Assembly (NCBI RefSeq): GCF_000187245.1
Contig: NC_027862.1
Location: 868,001-932,000 of the forward strand
Length of the DNA: 64,000 nt
DNA from: Ogataea parapolymorpha DL-1
Taxonomy: Eukaryota > Ascomycota > Pichiomycetes > Pichiales > Pichiaceae
Direction: 5' to 3'
Part shown: positions 18,085 to 27,048 of the stretch, piece by piece
How positions within the stretch are numbered: position 1 is the stretch's first letter
How the letters are laid out: each line of letters starts with the position of its first letter
Program-made: the position numbers and the translations under genes
Notes under the pieces: generated by a model
What the model saw: only the letters and a program-made list of their open reading frames with translations
The model's database searches: none
What the model was told of the DNA's origin: nothing

Positions 18085-18741
18085 ATGACTACCGTTATTC
18101 CTCATATCGACTTCGATGTCGCGAGCCCGCGACTCAGCGCTGATTTCAAGTTGGTACTGCTTGGAGAGTCATCTGTGGGAAAGTCGTCAATACTACAACG
18201 CGTACAAAACGGCACATTTGACGACACAAAGGCCTCTACTGTTGGTGCCGCTTTTGTGTCCAAAAAGGTCAGCAAAGACAACGGCGACAAGATGATTAAT
18301 TTGCAGATTTGGGATACTGCTGGACAGGAGAGGTTTCACAATCTCACTCCCCTGTACTACAGGAATTCAAATATGGCATTTATTGTGTTTGATATGACTA
18401 GCATAGATAGTTTCAGGAAGGCTGAATATTGGATAAAAGAGTTGGAAACTTACAAGAGTGACAACAACTCCTCTCTCAAGCTTGTGCTTGTGGGCAACAA
18501 ATGTGATCTTGTGAATGAAGGGTGTGCTTTTGAAGACGAAATACGTCAATTTCTCAATGTTAACCCCGAGATCTCCAAATATTTCAAGGTGAGTGCGAAA
18601 GAGAATATTGGCTTGGTAGAACTTTTTGAGTATGTTGTTGGCAGCGTTGACGATGAACTATTTCATGAATTCTCGGCAGACAACAATGGAATTATTGATC
18701 TGAGCTTGAAAAAACACCAGTCCAGTAGCTGTCAATGCTGA
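18085..18741 (+). CDS. VPS21: Rab5-type GTPase (Vps21/Ypt5 family)
   Basis: The protein has 218 aa from the ATG at 18085. It contains the P-loop GESSVGKSS, the Rab5-like switch I block TVGAAFVSKKV, switch II WDTAGQERF, NKCDL, and SAKE. The C-terminus CQC is a CxC double-geranylgeranylation motif. Rab5 proteins control homotypic fusion of early endosomes and vacuolar sorting with effectors such as Vac1 and CORVET. The paralogue (VPS21, YPT52 or YPT53) is not settled. Its last 17 codons, including the prenylation cysteines, overlap the 3' coding end of IKS1 on the other strand. Confidence 0.85.
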   Translation: MTTVIPHIDFDVASPRLSADFKLVLLGESSVGKSSILQRVQNGTFDDTKASTVGAAFVSKKVSKDNGDKMINLQIWDTAGQERFHNLTPLYYRNSNMAFIVFDMTSIDSFRKAEYWIKELETYKSDNNSSLKLVLVGNKCDLVNEGCAFEDEIRQFLNVNPEISKYFKVSAKENIGLVELFEYVVGSVDDELFHEFSADNNGIIDLSLKKHQSSSCQC

Positions 18742-20359
18742 GAGCGAGAAACAGCATTGTGAGTGCGAGTTCGAGCCACATCAAATATCGAACCTTCTTC
18801 TGGGATATCAGCACTCCCACCAACACAAACTGGAGATTGTTCAGCACCGGATATGGACACAGCCAGATGTTGAGCAGAATTTGAGCTATGTTTAGGCCAG
18901 TTTGCCACAACGCTCTTGCCAAAGCAAACTTCTTGTAGCTTTGCTTGGCAAGCTTGTTATGGATATGTTCTATCTGTAACATCACCTGCTCGCAGGTTGG
19001 CCGACTTTTGGCGTCAGGGTCACACATCAGTCTTATCAAGCGCAGATAATCTGGCAACAACTCGTCTCTGCGCAATTTGTCCATGTCTTCAAACAGATTG
19101 CAACTCACTATTTCCTCACGAATCGCGTTTTGGTCCGAAGACTTGAATGGCAGTTTTCCAAAACATATGTAATATAGTATCATTCCTAATGAGTAAACAT
19201 CTGAGTAATAGGAAAAATCATGTAGCTGTCCAGGATCGACCTCCTCAAACAATTCTGGAGCACAGAACTCTAGTGTACCTGTGCATCCTGTGGAGTTTCG
19301 TTTTGAGTTCTCCATGATTGACTCGCCGAAATCGCTCACCACAAGATTTGGGATCTGTCCCAGATCATCGACCGAGTCGATCGGCTTGTAGTCGTCTGGA
19401 AATTTAGTCTTAAACAAACAGTTTGACGGCTTGAGGTCTCTATGAAGGGTCTTTTGTTCATGCAAGTGATGCAGTCCATTAAGGACATCTTTGAAGATCT
19501 TGTAGATTTCAAAATTATTCAGGTATCGCCGGTCCGTGCCTGCTCCCTTTATTCCCTTTTTTTTCATGCGACGACGCATTTTCTCCAGCTTGATGTCGAA
19601 TTTAGGCTGCAAAAGGTTCTCTATAAACTGCTCGAGTGTGCCTCCATCGCAGTACTCAAACAAAATAAACACAACAGGAACCTGCGGTCCGAAACTGCTG
19701 ATTTGATCGACCTCAAGCCACACGTGATTATATTTTATGATGTTGGCATTAGTGGTATTGGATGACTCTGTAAGACTGTAAAGAAACTTGACTTCGTTCA
19801 AGATCCGTACTAAGTTCCCGAAATGATTGCCAATGGCTATTTTTTTCAAGGCAAACACCCCCAGTTGCAGATTGAAAAGTTTATGCTCAACTTTGAGCAC
19901 TTTGCCGTTAGACCCGTTTCCTAGATCTCCCAATACAGAAAAAAACTTCTTGAAATAACCCTGGTTGATCAGCTCCACAGGTATCTGGTCTATATCGGCA
20001 GGATGCGCCTGGTGAATTAACGTAGAAATCAGCTCCTTGTTGGATTCATTTCCAGAGTCTGCTCGAGCCAGGAGCCTGAAATAATCATTTCGCAAAAAAT
20101 CAGACCCTGACGATCTTCGAGGGGACTCATTCGAAGAGGGCGGATTGATATTGCATTGGTAGCCGCAGTCGGGACAAACAAACTCGAATTGAGACGGAAC
20201 AGACCTACGCCTTCTGCCGTGAGAACCATTAGATTCATCGTGGTCCAGCTTGACTAGCTCTAGGTTCTCAGTCTCGGAATTGTATATCACAACTGAGTTC
20301 AGCGATTTATTATGGTGAACAACGCTCAAAAGCTTGTCGTTATACCGTACTATCGACAT
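18692..20359 (-). CDS. IKS1: Protein kinase Iks1-like, with C-terminal membrane segments
   Basis: The protein has 555 aa from the ATG at 20359; a TTG five codons upstream is not needed. An N-terminal CPDCGYQC zinc-ribbon-like motif precedes a Ser/Thr kinase domain (GNGSNGKV glycine loop, HRDLKPSN catalytic loop, DFGE, APEL). Two hydrophobic segments lie at the extreme C-terminus (about residues 485-545). This layout is that of S. cerevisiae Iks1, a poorly understood kinase. The last 16 codons overlap antisense with the Rab5 gene; both reading frames look real. Confidence 0.8.
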   Translation of the reverse strand: MSIVRYNDKLLSVVHHNKSLNSVVIYNSETENLELVKLDHDESNGSHGRRRRSVPSQFEFVCPDCGYQCNINPPSSNESPRRSSGSDFLRNDYFRLLARADSGNESNKELISTLIHQAHPADIDQIPVELINQGYFKKFFSVLGDLGNGSNGKVLKVEHKLFNLQLGVFALKKIAIGNHFGNLVRILNEVKFLYSLTESSNTTNANIIKYNHVWLEVDQISSFGPQVPVVFILFEYCDGGTLEQFIENLLQPKFDIKLEKMRRRMKKKGIKGAGTDRRYLNNFEIYKIFKDVLNGLHHLHEQKTLHRDLKPSNCLFKTKFPDDYKPIDSVDDLGQIPNLVVSDFGESIMENSKRNSTGCTGTLEFCAPELFEEVDPGQLHDFSYYSDVYSLGMILYYICFGKLPFKSSDQNAIREEIVSCNLFEDMDKLRRDELLPDYLRLIRLMCDPDAKSRPTCEQVMLQIEHIHNKLAKQSYKKFALARALWQTGLNIAQILLNIWLCPYPVLNNLQFVLVGVLISQKKVRYLMWLELALTMLFLALSIDSYWTGVFSSSDQ

Positions 20360-20459
20360 AGACTGACAATACAAGTATATAAGGTGTTATGTCTCGCATA
20401 TATGTGACCCCATACATACTAAAAGGCCGGGTAACGCGTTTTTTGCATTCTAATGTACA

Positions 20460-21479
20460 TTACAAGTTTAGCAAATAGTCCGTATTTTCCGCTGGCTTGG
20501 AACGGAACAGAGTTGTTGTGGAAGGGGACTGAGCCCACAATGAGGGACTTTCCAGCAAGTCGTAGTCTGCTTCCTTGAGATCGGACGACTGGCGCTGTTT
20601 TGCTGCACCCCTGATTATCTCGCTCAGGGAAAGCTTGTGTAGCAGCTCTGTGTCCAGAGTCGATTCCATCGCGGGCTCTGGTTTTCTCGCAGGCGGGTCA
20701 TTATTCTGTAAGGTCTGGACCTTTCTTTTCAGCTGTCTGTTTTTCACTAGCAAGTCCTCGCATTCCTCGTCTTTAGCCCTGAGCATATTTTTCAGTTTCC
20801 TGATCTCGGTTTCCTGCCGTTCAATTACGGATTCCAGCTTTTCTGTCTTGCGCTGCAAAAGCCGCTGGTCTCCCAACTTCTGCTCCAACTGTCTGTATTC
20901 CATATTTTTCGCATCAAGTTTGGCCTCCAGCCTTTTCTTTTCAATTTTCCATGACTCGCTTTCCTGTATGATCTCCTCGTATCTTCGTTGGAGCCTCTCG
21001 ATCCGCGACTCCTGCTGATTTTCGTGTGCACTCAAGTCTTGCTTACGTCTCTCAAGCTCGTCTCTCTGCAGCTCCAATTCTCTTCTTTCCTCGCCCAGCT
21101 TCCGTTCCAGAAGCCCCCGCCGGAGCCTCTCGTCCTCTAATAACCCTTCTAGCTTGCTCACTCGGCGCCTAAGCTCCTGCAATTCAACCTTTTCTAGCTC
21201 GAGCCTTGGACGAGCATTGGCGTTCTCCTTCAGTGGCTCTTCCCTGCTTCTGATTCGCTTATTTCGCAATATCCGCTCCTCCTTCTCTTTGAGTTGGCGA
21301 TTGAGCTCCGCGCTGAACTCTCCTGCTTTCTTTTCTCCCTCGCTGGAAAAAACTGTCTGATCAGGCTGAAGCTTCCCACCATTGTAAAGCATATCAGTTA
21401 GCTTCACCTTTGCGTTTGCCGCCTGGGATTTTCTTAGCTCCAACGAGTCCTCGTCGTTCTTTTTCCTGAACCAATCCAT
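20460..21479 (-). CDS. Coiled-coil protein of unknown function
   Basis: The protein has 339 aa. A short N-terminal region (MDWFRKKND) leads into a continuous charged coiled coil from about residue 75 to 265, rich in Glu, Arg, Lys and Leu heptads. The C-terminus is Ser-rich with an ESPSLWAQSPS segment (possible SP phosphorylation sites). No catalytic motif is visible. An ACGCGT (MCB) box sits 32 bp upstream of the ATG, suggesting G1/S expression, so a spindle pole body or septum component is conceivable, but I cannot name it. Confidence 0.75.
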   Translation of the reverse strand: MDWFRKKNDEDSLELRKSQAANAKVKLTDMLYNGGKLQPDQTVFSSEGEKKAGEFSAELNRQLKEKEERILRNKRIRSREEPLKENANARPRLELEKVELQELRRRVSKLEGLLEDERLRRGLLERKLGEERRELELQRDELERRKQDLSAHENQQESRIERLQRRYEEIIQESESWKIEKKRLEAKLDAKNMEYRQLEQKLGDQRLLQRKTEKLESVIERQETEIRKLKNMLRAKDEECEDLLVKNRQLKRKVQTLQNNDPPARKPEPAMESTLDTELLHKLSLSEIIRGAAKQRQSSDLKEADYDLLESPSLWAQSPSTTTLFRSKPAENTDYLLNL

Positions 21480-21510
21480 AAATATTGTTTTTGTTTGGGG
21501 TGCTTGATAA

Positions 21511-21516
21511 ACGCGT
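21511..21516. promoter_or_regulatory. MCB (ACGCGT) box upstream of the coiled-coil gene
   Basis: Perfect ACGCGT palindrome within AAACGCGTTT, 32 bp upstream of the minus-strand ATG at 21479. MBF binds such sites in budding yeasts to drive G1/S transcription. Confidence 0.45.
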
Positions 21517-22148
21517 TTGTGGCTGGTGAGGCTAATTTTTTGTGGCAGGGAATAAAGCTTTTACCAGCATATAAAATCCGCGATTTCATGTACATAAGTC
21601 CAGAGACCTAACTAGGGTCACTGTTTGTGGAGCGGGCGAGGTTCAAATTGGCAGGGTAAGTTGCATCGCGAAATCAAGTTCAAGTTTTTTAGGCCATTGA
21701 CGAGTGAAAATAAAGAATCCCAAGTCGAGACCTCTGTCATTGCCCAAAGTTCTCAAATGTGAATGTTATAGCCCTCCTCATCATTTCCGTAGCTGCAACT
21801 GATGGGCTCGTTTCGTGCTACCGAATGCATCCCCTTTTTTTGCTCTCCTGCAATTTTGCCCCACCGCTTTTCTTTTGCGGAATTTCGTCCAATGAAAATC
21901 GTCCAGTAGTCCAATCGTCGCGTCGGACGTTCTCCCCCTTTGTCATTTTTAATCGCTTGTTAGTGTCATCAGCATATCTTCCGGCTTTTGTTTTTATCAG
22001 AACCTTCGAACCACCGCTTCAGCTGTTTGTCATCCTCGTTATAGCTTGCAAAGAAGTCACAAACAAACTTGTTTCATCACGCTACCATCAACTGGTATTA
22101 TTTCTTCAATTCGACTATCGACGGGACTACTGAAAACATAAACAAACA
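21517..22148. other. Divergent promoter/leader region, about 0.6 kb
   Basis: It lies between the coiled-coil gene (-) and the GCR1_C-domain gene (+). A TATAAAA is present near 21580. The part nearest the + gene is pyrimidine-rich with several short upstream AUG frames (ATG-TGA at 21757, ATG-TTA-TAG at 21763) and an ATG-initiated frame of about 100 codons from 21825 that shows no family features. A long regulated leader, as in other transcription factor genes, is plausible. No RNA gene was recognised. Confidence 0.4.
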
Positions 22149-23018
22149 ATGTCGAATCAAGACGAAAGGATTGCGCAGCCCAACGTGCCTAACACCTCGG
22201 AACACCTCAACACACTTTTCTTGACCCAACTCAAAGACTTGTCGGAATCGATTGCCACCTCATTCGACTCCATTTCAAACTCTTTGGCAGAACTGAGGAA
22301 TAAGGCTGGTTCCATTGCAACTCTTGCTGCCACGCTCTCAGATACGTACGAGTCCAACCAACAACAAAATGGAGGTGATTCGAAGATATCGGCAAAAGAT
22401 ATTGATGCAAGACTGATGATGTTCCAGGTCGCCCAGCAGGCACAGAACGGTCTTCCGAAACATGGATTAGAGCAGGATTCTCTCGGTGCCGTCAAGAAAC
22501 AAAAGACGATGTCAGAGTCTCTGCCAGATGACGAGTTGGACCATTCAGGGAAGTCGTACTCGAACGACGCCAACTTGCCCGAGGTCGACCTCAATTCTAG
22601 AGCAAAATCCGTTCAGGATCTTTGGGAGGAGTGGAATATAGGCTACAGAAATCAGGAACCATTGAAATCGCTCGAAAGAAGGTACGGTACCAGGTGGAGA
22701 CGTGGAAGGATTGCCAAAAGTGCTCAGAGAAGAAAGAAGGTGATCGAATTTATCGAAAGTGAGGCTAAACGGAATCCTGGCGTCACAGAGGAAGATGTTG
22801 TTCGACTGCTGGAGAACTACCGGATCAAGAAAAACAAAGGTTTATTCTGGCTTTATGGGTCGCTTCCTAATCACTTGTTCAACGCCAACGGAGAACCTAT
22901 CGAGTTCCTCCCAGATGGAAATGACTTGCAGTCCAAAGATGAAGGGTTGACAGACGACTCTGAGGCCACAGCCGCTGCTGTGGCCGCTGCTGCTGCGGCC
23001 GCCTCAGTCAAACACTGA
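22149..23018 (+). CDS. Transcription factor with GCR1_C DNA-binding domain (Msn1/Hot1/Gcr1-like)
   Basis: The protein has 289 aa. Residues 150-235 form the GCR1_C domain: SVQDLWEEWNIGYRNQEPLKSL-type start, then YGTRWRRGR, then a basic KSAQRRKKVIEFIE helix. The N-terminus contains a Ser/Leu helix (about 20-70), a possible dimerisation segment. The C-terminus ends in a run of alanines. In S. cerevisiae this domain occurs in Gcr1 (glycolytic genes), Msn1 (invasive growth) and Hot1 (osmostress). The short length is closest to Msn1, but the role here is not decided by sequence. It converges on SLA1 with an 88-bp gap. Confidence 0.8.
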   Translation: MSNQDERIAQPNVPNTSEHLNTLFLTQLKDLSESIATSFDSISNSLAELRNKAGSIATLAATLSDTYESNQQQNGGDSKISAKDIDARLMMFQVAQQAQNGLPKHGLEQDSLGAVKKQKTMSESLPDDELDHSGKSYSNDANLPEVDLNSRAKSVQDLWEEWNIGYRNQEPLKSLERRYGTRWRRGRIAKSAQRRKKVIEFIESEAKRNPGVTEEDVVRLLENYRIKKNKGLFWLYGSLPNHLFNANGEPIEFLPDGNDLQSKDEGLTDDSEATAAAVAAAAAAASVKH

Positions 23019-23106
23019 TCCTTCTAAATATCCACCAGCTTGAGTTTTCTCTATTTATTTCGGCTTTGAAGTGTATACGAATTGACTAATTGTACTTATA
23101 GAACTC

Positions 23107-26100
23107 TTAAAATCCAAACGGATTATCTGCGGTAGCATTAGCCAAATTAGCTCTTTTGCCGGTAGGTTGACTTTGCAGTCCAAAAGATGTGGAAGGTGCA
23201 TTTCCAAAGCCCAGTCCAGTTGGCTGCGACGTTAAAGGCTCATTGAACGAAGAATTGAAGCTGGTTGGTGGGAGCTGGTTCATGCCATTCATATTCATGC
23301 CCGTGTTAAAGTTCGCAGCTGGGTTGGACATGGTGTTGAACCCAGTATTCATGCCGTTCATGTTCATGCCTGTGTTCATGTAATTCGTACCCGTTGGGCC
23401 ACCGAGCGAAGTTTGCGCAAACATGTTGCTGAGTTGATTCATGCCGAATTGGCTCTGAGGAACAAAGCCAGTACGCTGACCCGTCAGTCCATTTTGCAAT
23501 CCAGTATGCAGTGTTGGCTGTGCTCCAGTCTGAAGACCGGTTTGGAAGTTTGGCTGGAAGTTTGGTTGGAAACCTGGCTGATATCCGGATTGGAAGCCAG
23601 CTGGTTGTCCCAAGCCACCATTCTGAAATCCGGTCTGCTGTCCCATCACTCCGCCTGGCAAGAGTGTCTGCTGTCCAAAAGTACCCGTAGGTTGACCCAT
23701 CAAACCGCCTGTTCTCATAGTGGCCTGCATAGCCGGGAAACTGGTCTGCAAAGGCACCAGATTACCTCCAGTTCTTTGCACTCCTCCTGTCTTGTTAATC
23801 ACCAGACCCGTTGGCTGCAGAGGCACCAAGCCTCCCGTTGGCTGAGGCTGAGCAAGAGAACCAAACGTGGTCACAGGCATGAAACCACCTGTCTTCTGAG
23901 CAAAGGTCGTGGCTGGCATGGCGCCTCCGGTCCTCTGAGCAAAAGTAGTGGCCGGAATGATTTTTCCTGTTGGTTGCAAAGGTATCAAGCCTGTGGCTTG
24001 TCCTGTAAGCATAGGAACCATGGTAATAGGCATGAAACCTGTAGGCATTGCCATCAGGGCGCCGGTCTGCATGGCTGTCAGTTGTGGGTTCAGAGTGCCA
24101 GAAGTCTTCTGAGGAGTAACAGTTGGAAGGGTGCTGGTCGAGCCCGTCGATGCGGGCTTCTGAGGCGCAGAAGCAGAAGCTGAAGAATCGGTAATGCCAC
24201 TCTTCGTTGGCTCCATTGGCTTGATGTTGACTAAATCCTGGATCGACCCGGTGAGCTGTGGCGTCACAGTCTTGGATTCGCCAGTCTTAGCAGCCGGTTT
24301 CAACGACCAGGCGTCGTCTTCAAATTGCTGTTTCAGATTTTGGCCGTTTACAGAGTCCATCGATGCATTTGCCTTGTTAGTCTTCAACGAGCCGTCATTG
24401 GTACTGAATAGGCCGCCATTAGTTGGTTGAGTCGAGAGAGGCTCTGGCTTGCGGTTGAACTTATTATCCAAATACTTGTTAACTCTCAAGATGTCTCCTT
24501 CTTTCAATCCAAGTGTTCTCATCAAAGGAGTATCGATGTCTGCCATGATGGCCTCGTCCATCTGCTCTGTGGTGAAATTTCTTGCATACTTATCACAAAC
24601 GTTTGCGTCCACTCCGCAAGTGACAAAGAAGTCAAACCAAAATTCATACAATTTTTCATTGAAAGGTATTGCTGAGCTCTTAGGTTTTTCTGGAGCCGTA
24701 ACAACAGCTGGAGCTGGCTCTGACCGTTGAGGAGGTGATGGCTTTTTGTCCTTGTAAGACTCCAGGGACATACCGGTTATTCTTTCCACAAACTCCAAAT
24801 CTTCAACAGACAACTTCTGAGCAGCAACAGCGATCTTGACACCATTCACTTTATGCAAATGGATCTTACCATCAGAACATCCCAGAAATTCGGCCTCAAC
24901 CTTGAACGCACCAGATCTGTCGATCCAAGTACGAACACGGTACGGATTAGGCTTTGATGAGTCCTTGTGCTTGGAGCCGGATTTGGCCCTTTTTTCTCTT
25001 TCCCTTTCGTCCGCTTTTCTGACTCTCTCTCTTTCAGAACGGTCTCTAAGCTCCCTCTCTTTACGTTGTTGGCGACGTCTCTGTCTTTCCAATTCCTCTC
25101 TTTCAAGAGCCAATTCTCTTTCTGCCTCCTTTTTCCTCTCCTTCTCAGCACGTTTCTTCTTAGGACTCAGCGACGAGGAGGAGCCTTTTCTGGAGAATAA
25201 AGACCTCAGACCGGCTGCCGCAGCAGATCCAGAGCTTGAACCTATAATCTTGACATAGTTTGAAGGGACCACCCCTTGTTCTCCGGTTTCAACGTTCTGC
25301 ACCATCCACCAGTCCTTGCTCTTTTTGTCGTTGATAATGTTGACGGTGTCACCCTCGAAACAAGTAAGCTCGTCTGGAGAGGCGGCCTCGAAGTCGTATA
25401 TGATCTTTCCTTGTTTCTTCGTATTAGGAATTGATGCCTCCTTGACGTCTTTCAGGGCACTCATCGAGGCCATGCCCTTGAGATCGCCCAAAATCGACAC
25501 AATGGCCTCTGCGGAATCTTTCGTTCCAGCATGTAACTCATATGAAGCATTTGGGTTCTTGAAGTCTAGGAACACATGTTTCTTCTCGTGGCTGTAATTG
25601 AGCAAATCGTTGATGCTCCAATCTCTAGAATCCGACGATCCGCTAGGGGTGATAAAAATCGACGAGTTGCCAATTGCAAACGTGGCCTTCTTTTTCTTCC
25701 TGCCGTCAATCTCATACACCGTCCAGGTGAAGAAGTCGTCCTTCACAAATGCATCGTTGTCCTGAGTGGCTGGCACACCATCGGAATAGCGAGACTCCGC
25801 ATAGGTGTCGGAAACCACGCTTCTTCTGGAATTAACGGTGCTGCTTCTCGGTCTGGAAGGCATCGGAGGAGGCGCTTCCTCGTCTGGAGAATGCGCAGAT
25901 CCGGTGATATTTGGCCTGACAGGCATCTGTGGAGCAGGAGATTCGATCGATGGAGCTCTGTCTTCACGTGCGTCGGCTTTCTGCGGAGGAGGAGGGAAGT
26001 CTTTCAGAGCGGTATTAGACCCATAAGAAGACAGGTGTGGCACTTGCGAGGTAGGCTGCTGAGTCTGTCCCATCTCTATGTAATTAGCAGGCACAAATCC

Positions 26101-26451
26101 GAATTGCTGACCATTCAAGCCAACAAGAGTCCAGTTTTGGTCAGACGTATCGTAAACGTCGAATTGGGCGCCTTCGGTGAAGGTAAGCTCTTCTTCTGTC
26201 TGTTTATCATAGTCGTACAGGGCTGTAGCATGTCCTATCACCTTTGCCGGCTCGATATAGGTGCTGGGAACCAGTCCTGAGGGTTCTTCGACGTCTGCGT
26301 CGACGACTCTCTTTTTCACTTTCCACCAGTCATCTATATCGGATTTTTCGAGAAGATAAAGAAGATCATTCTCCTGTATGGAAAGTTCCTCATCGTTCTG
26401 GGCCTGATAGTCGTACAGAGCGACATAGACTCCCAAAAATACGGAGGCCAT
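23107..26451 (-). CDS. SLA1: Actin-patch endocytic adaptor Sla1
   Basis: The protein has 1114 aa. SH3 domains lie at about 5-68, 72-127 and 347-403 (each with ALYDY or YDFEA and a WW pair or WTLV). A charged Arg/Glu helix spans about 430-495. The SHD1 domain (502-565, NPF cargo binding) and SHD2/SAM-like domain (598-668) follow. The C-terminal third holds about 20 LxxQxTG-like Thr-Gly repeats, the targets of Ark1/Prk1 kinases. Sla1 couples clathrin/cargo to Las17-Arp2/3 actin assembly at endocytic sites. The domain order and N-terminus match the S. cerevisiae protein (1244 aa). Confidence 0.97.
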   Translation of the reverse strand: MASVFLGVYVALYDYQAQNDEELSIQENDLLYLLEKSDIDDWWKVKKRVVDADVEEPSGLVPSTYIEPAKVIGHATALYDYDKQTEEELTFTEGAQFDVYDTSDQNWTLVGLNGQQFGFVPANYIEMGQTQQPTSQVPHLSSYGSNTALKDFPPPPQKADAREDRAPSIESPAPQMPVRPNITGSAHSPDEEAPPPMPSRPRSSTVNSRRSVVSDTYAESRYSDGVPATQDNDAFVKDDFFTWTVYEIDGRKKKKATFAIGNSSIFITPSGSSDSRDWSINDLLNYSHEKKHVFLDFKNPNASYELHAGTKDSAEAIVSILGDLKGMASMSALKDVKEASIPNTKKQGKIIYDFEAASPDELTCFEGDTVNIINDKKSKDWWMVQNVETGEQGVVPSNYVKIIGSSSGSAAAAGLRSLFSRKGSSSSLSPKKKRAEKERKKEAERELALEREELERQRRRQQRKERELRDRSERERVRKADEREREKRAKSGSKHKDSSKPNPYRVRTWIDRSGAFKVEAEFLGCSDGKIHLHKVNGVKIAVAAQKLSVEDLEFVERITGMSLESYKDKKPSPPQRSEPAPAVVTAPEKPKSSAIPFNEKLYEFWFDFFVTCGVDANVCDKYARNFTTEQMDEAIMADIDTPLMRTLGLKEGDILRVNKYLDNKFNRKPEPLSTQPTNGGLFSTNDGSLKTNKANASMDSVNGQNLKQQFEDDAWSLKPAAKTGESKTVTPQLTGSIQDLVNIKPMEPTKSGITDSSASASAPQKPASTGSTSTLPTVTPQKTSGTLNPQLTAMQTGALMAMPTGFMPITMVPMLTGQATGLIPLQPTGKIIPATTFAQRTGGAMPATTFAQKTGGFMPVTTFGSLAQPQPTGGLVPLQPTGLVINKTGGVQRTGGNLVPLQTSFPAMQATMRTGGLMGQPTGTFGQQTLLPGGVMGQQTGFQNGGLGQPAGFQSGYQPGFQPNFQPNFQTGLQTGAQPTLHTGLQNGLTGQRTGFVPQSQFGMNQLSNMFAQTSLGGPTGTNYMNTGMNMNGMNTGFNTMSNPAANFNTGMNMNGMNQLPPTSFNSSFNEPLTSQPTGLGFGNAPSTSFGLQSQPTGKRANLANATADNPFGF
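23140..24180 (-). repeat. Thr-Gly (QxTG) coding repeats of Sla1
   Basis: Degenerate units encoding Q-P/A/K-T-G separated by 8-20 residues, often with MP, LVPLQ or GG between. They code the phospho-regulated tail of Sla1 and are low in complexity. Confidence 0.75.
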
Positions 26452-27048
26452 GTTTTATGTCTAATAGTACAGGTTGAGGTCCAGTTGTTTAAAAGGGGGT
26501 TTCCAAAATTGGAGGCATTAGTAGCGACTATCGACGCAGTGGTCTTTCCGGATGTGGGGTCGGTCGGTCGGTCGACGCGTCACTGTCTTCTTTTTTCTTT
26601 TTTTTATTCTCGCGACTGGTTTCGCTTTTTACTTATCTAATCACGGAAACGACAAGCACCTGCACTGCCTCCTTCCTCACGGATTGCTGTACCCAACATA
26701 CGAAAATCTAGCCCAGTCATGCATATGCAGCAGCCATCCCAAGAACATGTTTAAGGTCGTACGGGAACTGGTCACGCGGTGCACGGATGTGCATGAATCC
26801 ACTCCTCCCTGCAACAATAATTTGAGATCAAGAAGATCCGTAATAATTTAGCTCACCCGTGCAAACCGGCTATTGGGAACAGGAATTTTCTTTTTAGGCG
26901 AGGCGTGCAGGCTAGAACAGAGTGTTCAACGACGTAAAAGTCCAATGAGACATTAATTGATCTTCCTTTTTTTAGAACGGCCCATCAGTTGCTACAAGTA
27001 TAGTATAATTCGCATCTCTGATCCATCATATCCCCTGGCGCTCACATT
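26452..27048. other. Divergent promoter between SLA1 and the Pumilio gene, about 0.6 kb
   Basis: It contains a short GGTC tandem run (about 26557-26574) ending in an ACGCGT MCB box at 26575-26580, then a T-rich tract. A 99-codon ATG frame at 26552-26851 shows no family features. No RNA gene was recognised. Confidence 0.4.

Noticed and set aside
21640..21660. GGTTCAAAT resembling a tRNA B box
   Set aside because: No A box at the right distance and no acceptor stem could be formed.
21759..22133. 124-codon frame upstream of the GCR1_C-domain gene
   Set aside because: It begins with GTG, and its first ATG lies well inside; the composition reflects a pyrimidine-rich leader. Kept only as a possible leader feature.
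25576..26280. Long frames antisense to SLA1 (also 23413-24183)
   Set aside because: Complement of SH3- and repeat-coding DNA; the SLA1 frame explains the region fully.
26552..26851. 99-codon frame in the SLA1/PUF promoter
   Set aside because: Contains a hydrophobic run from a poly-T tract; no conservation signal visible.
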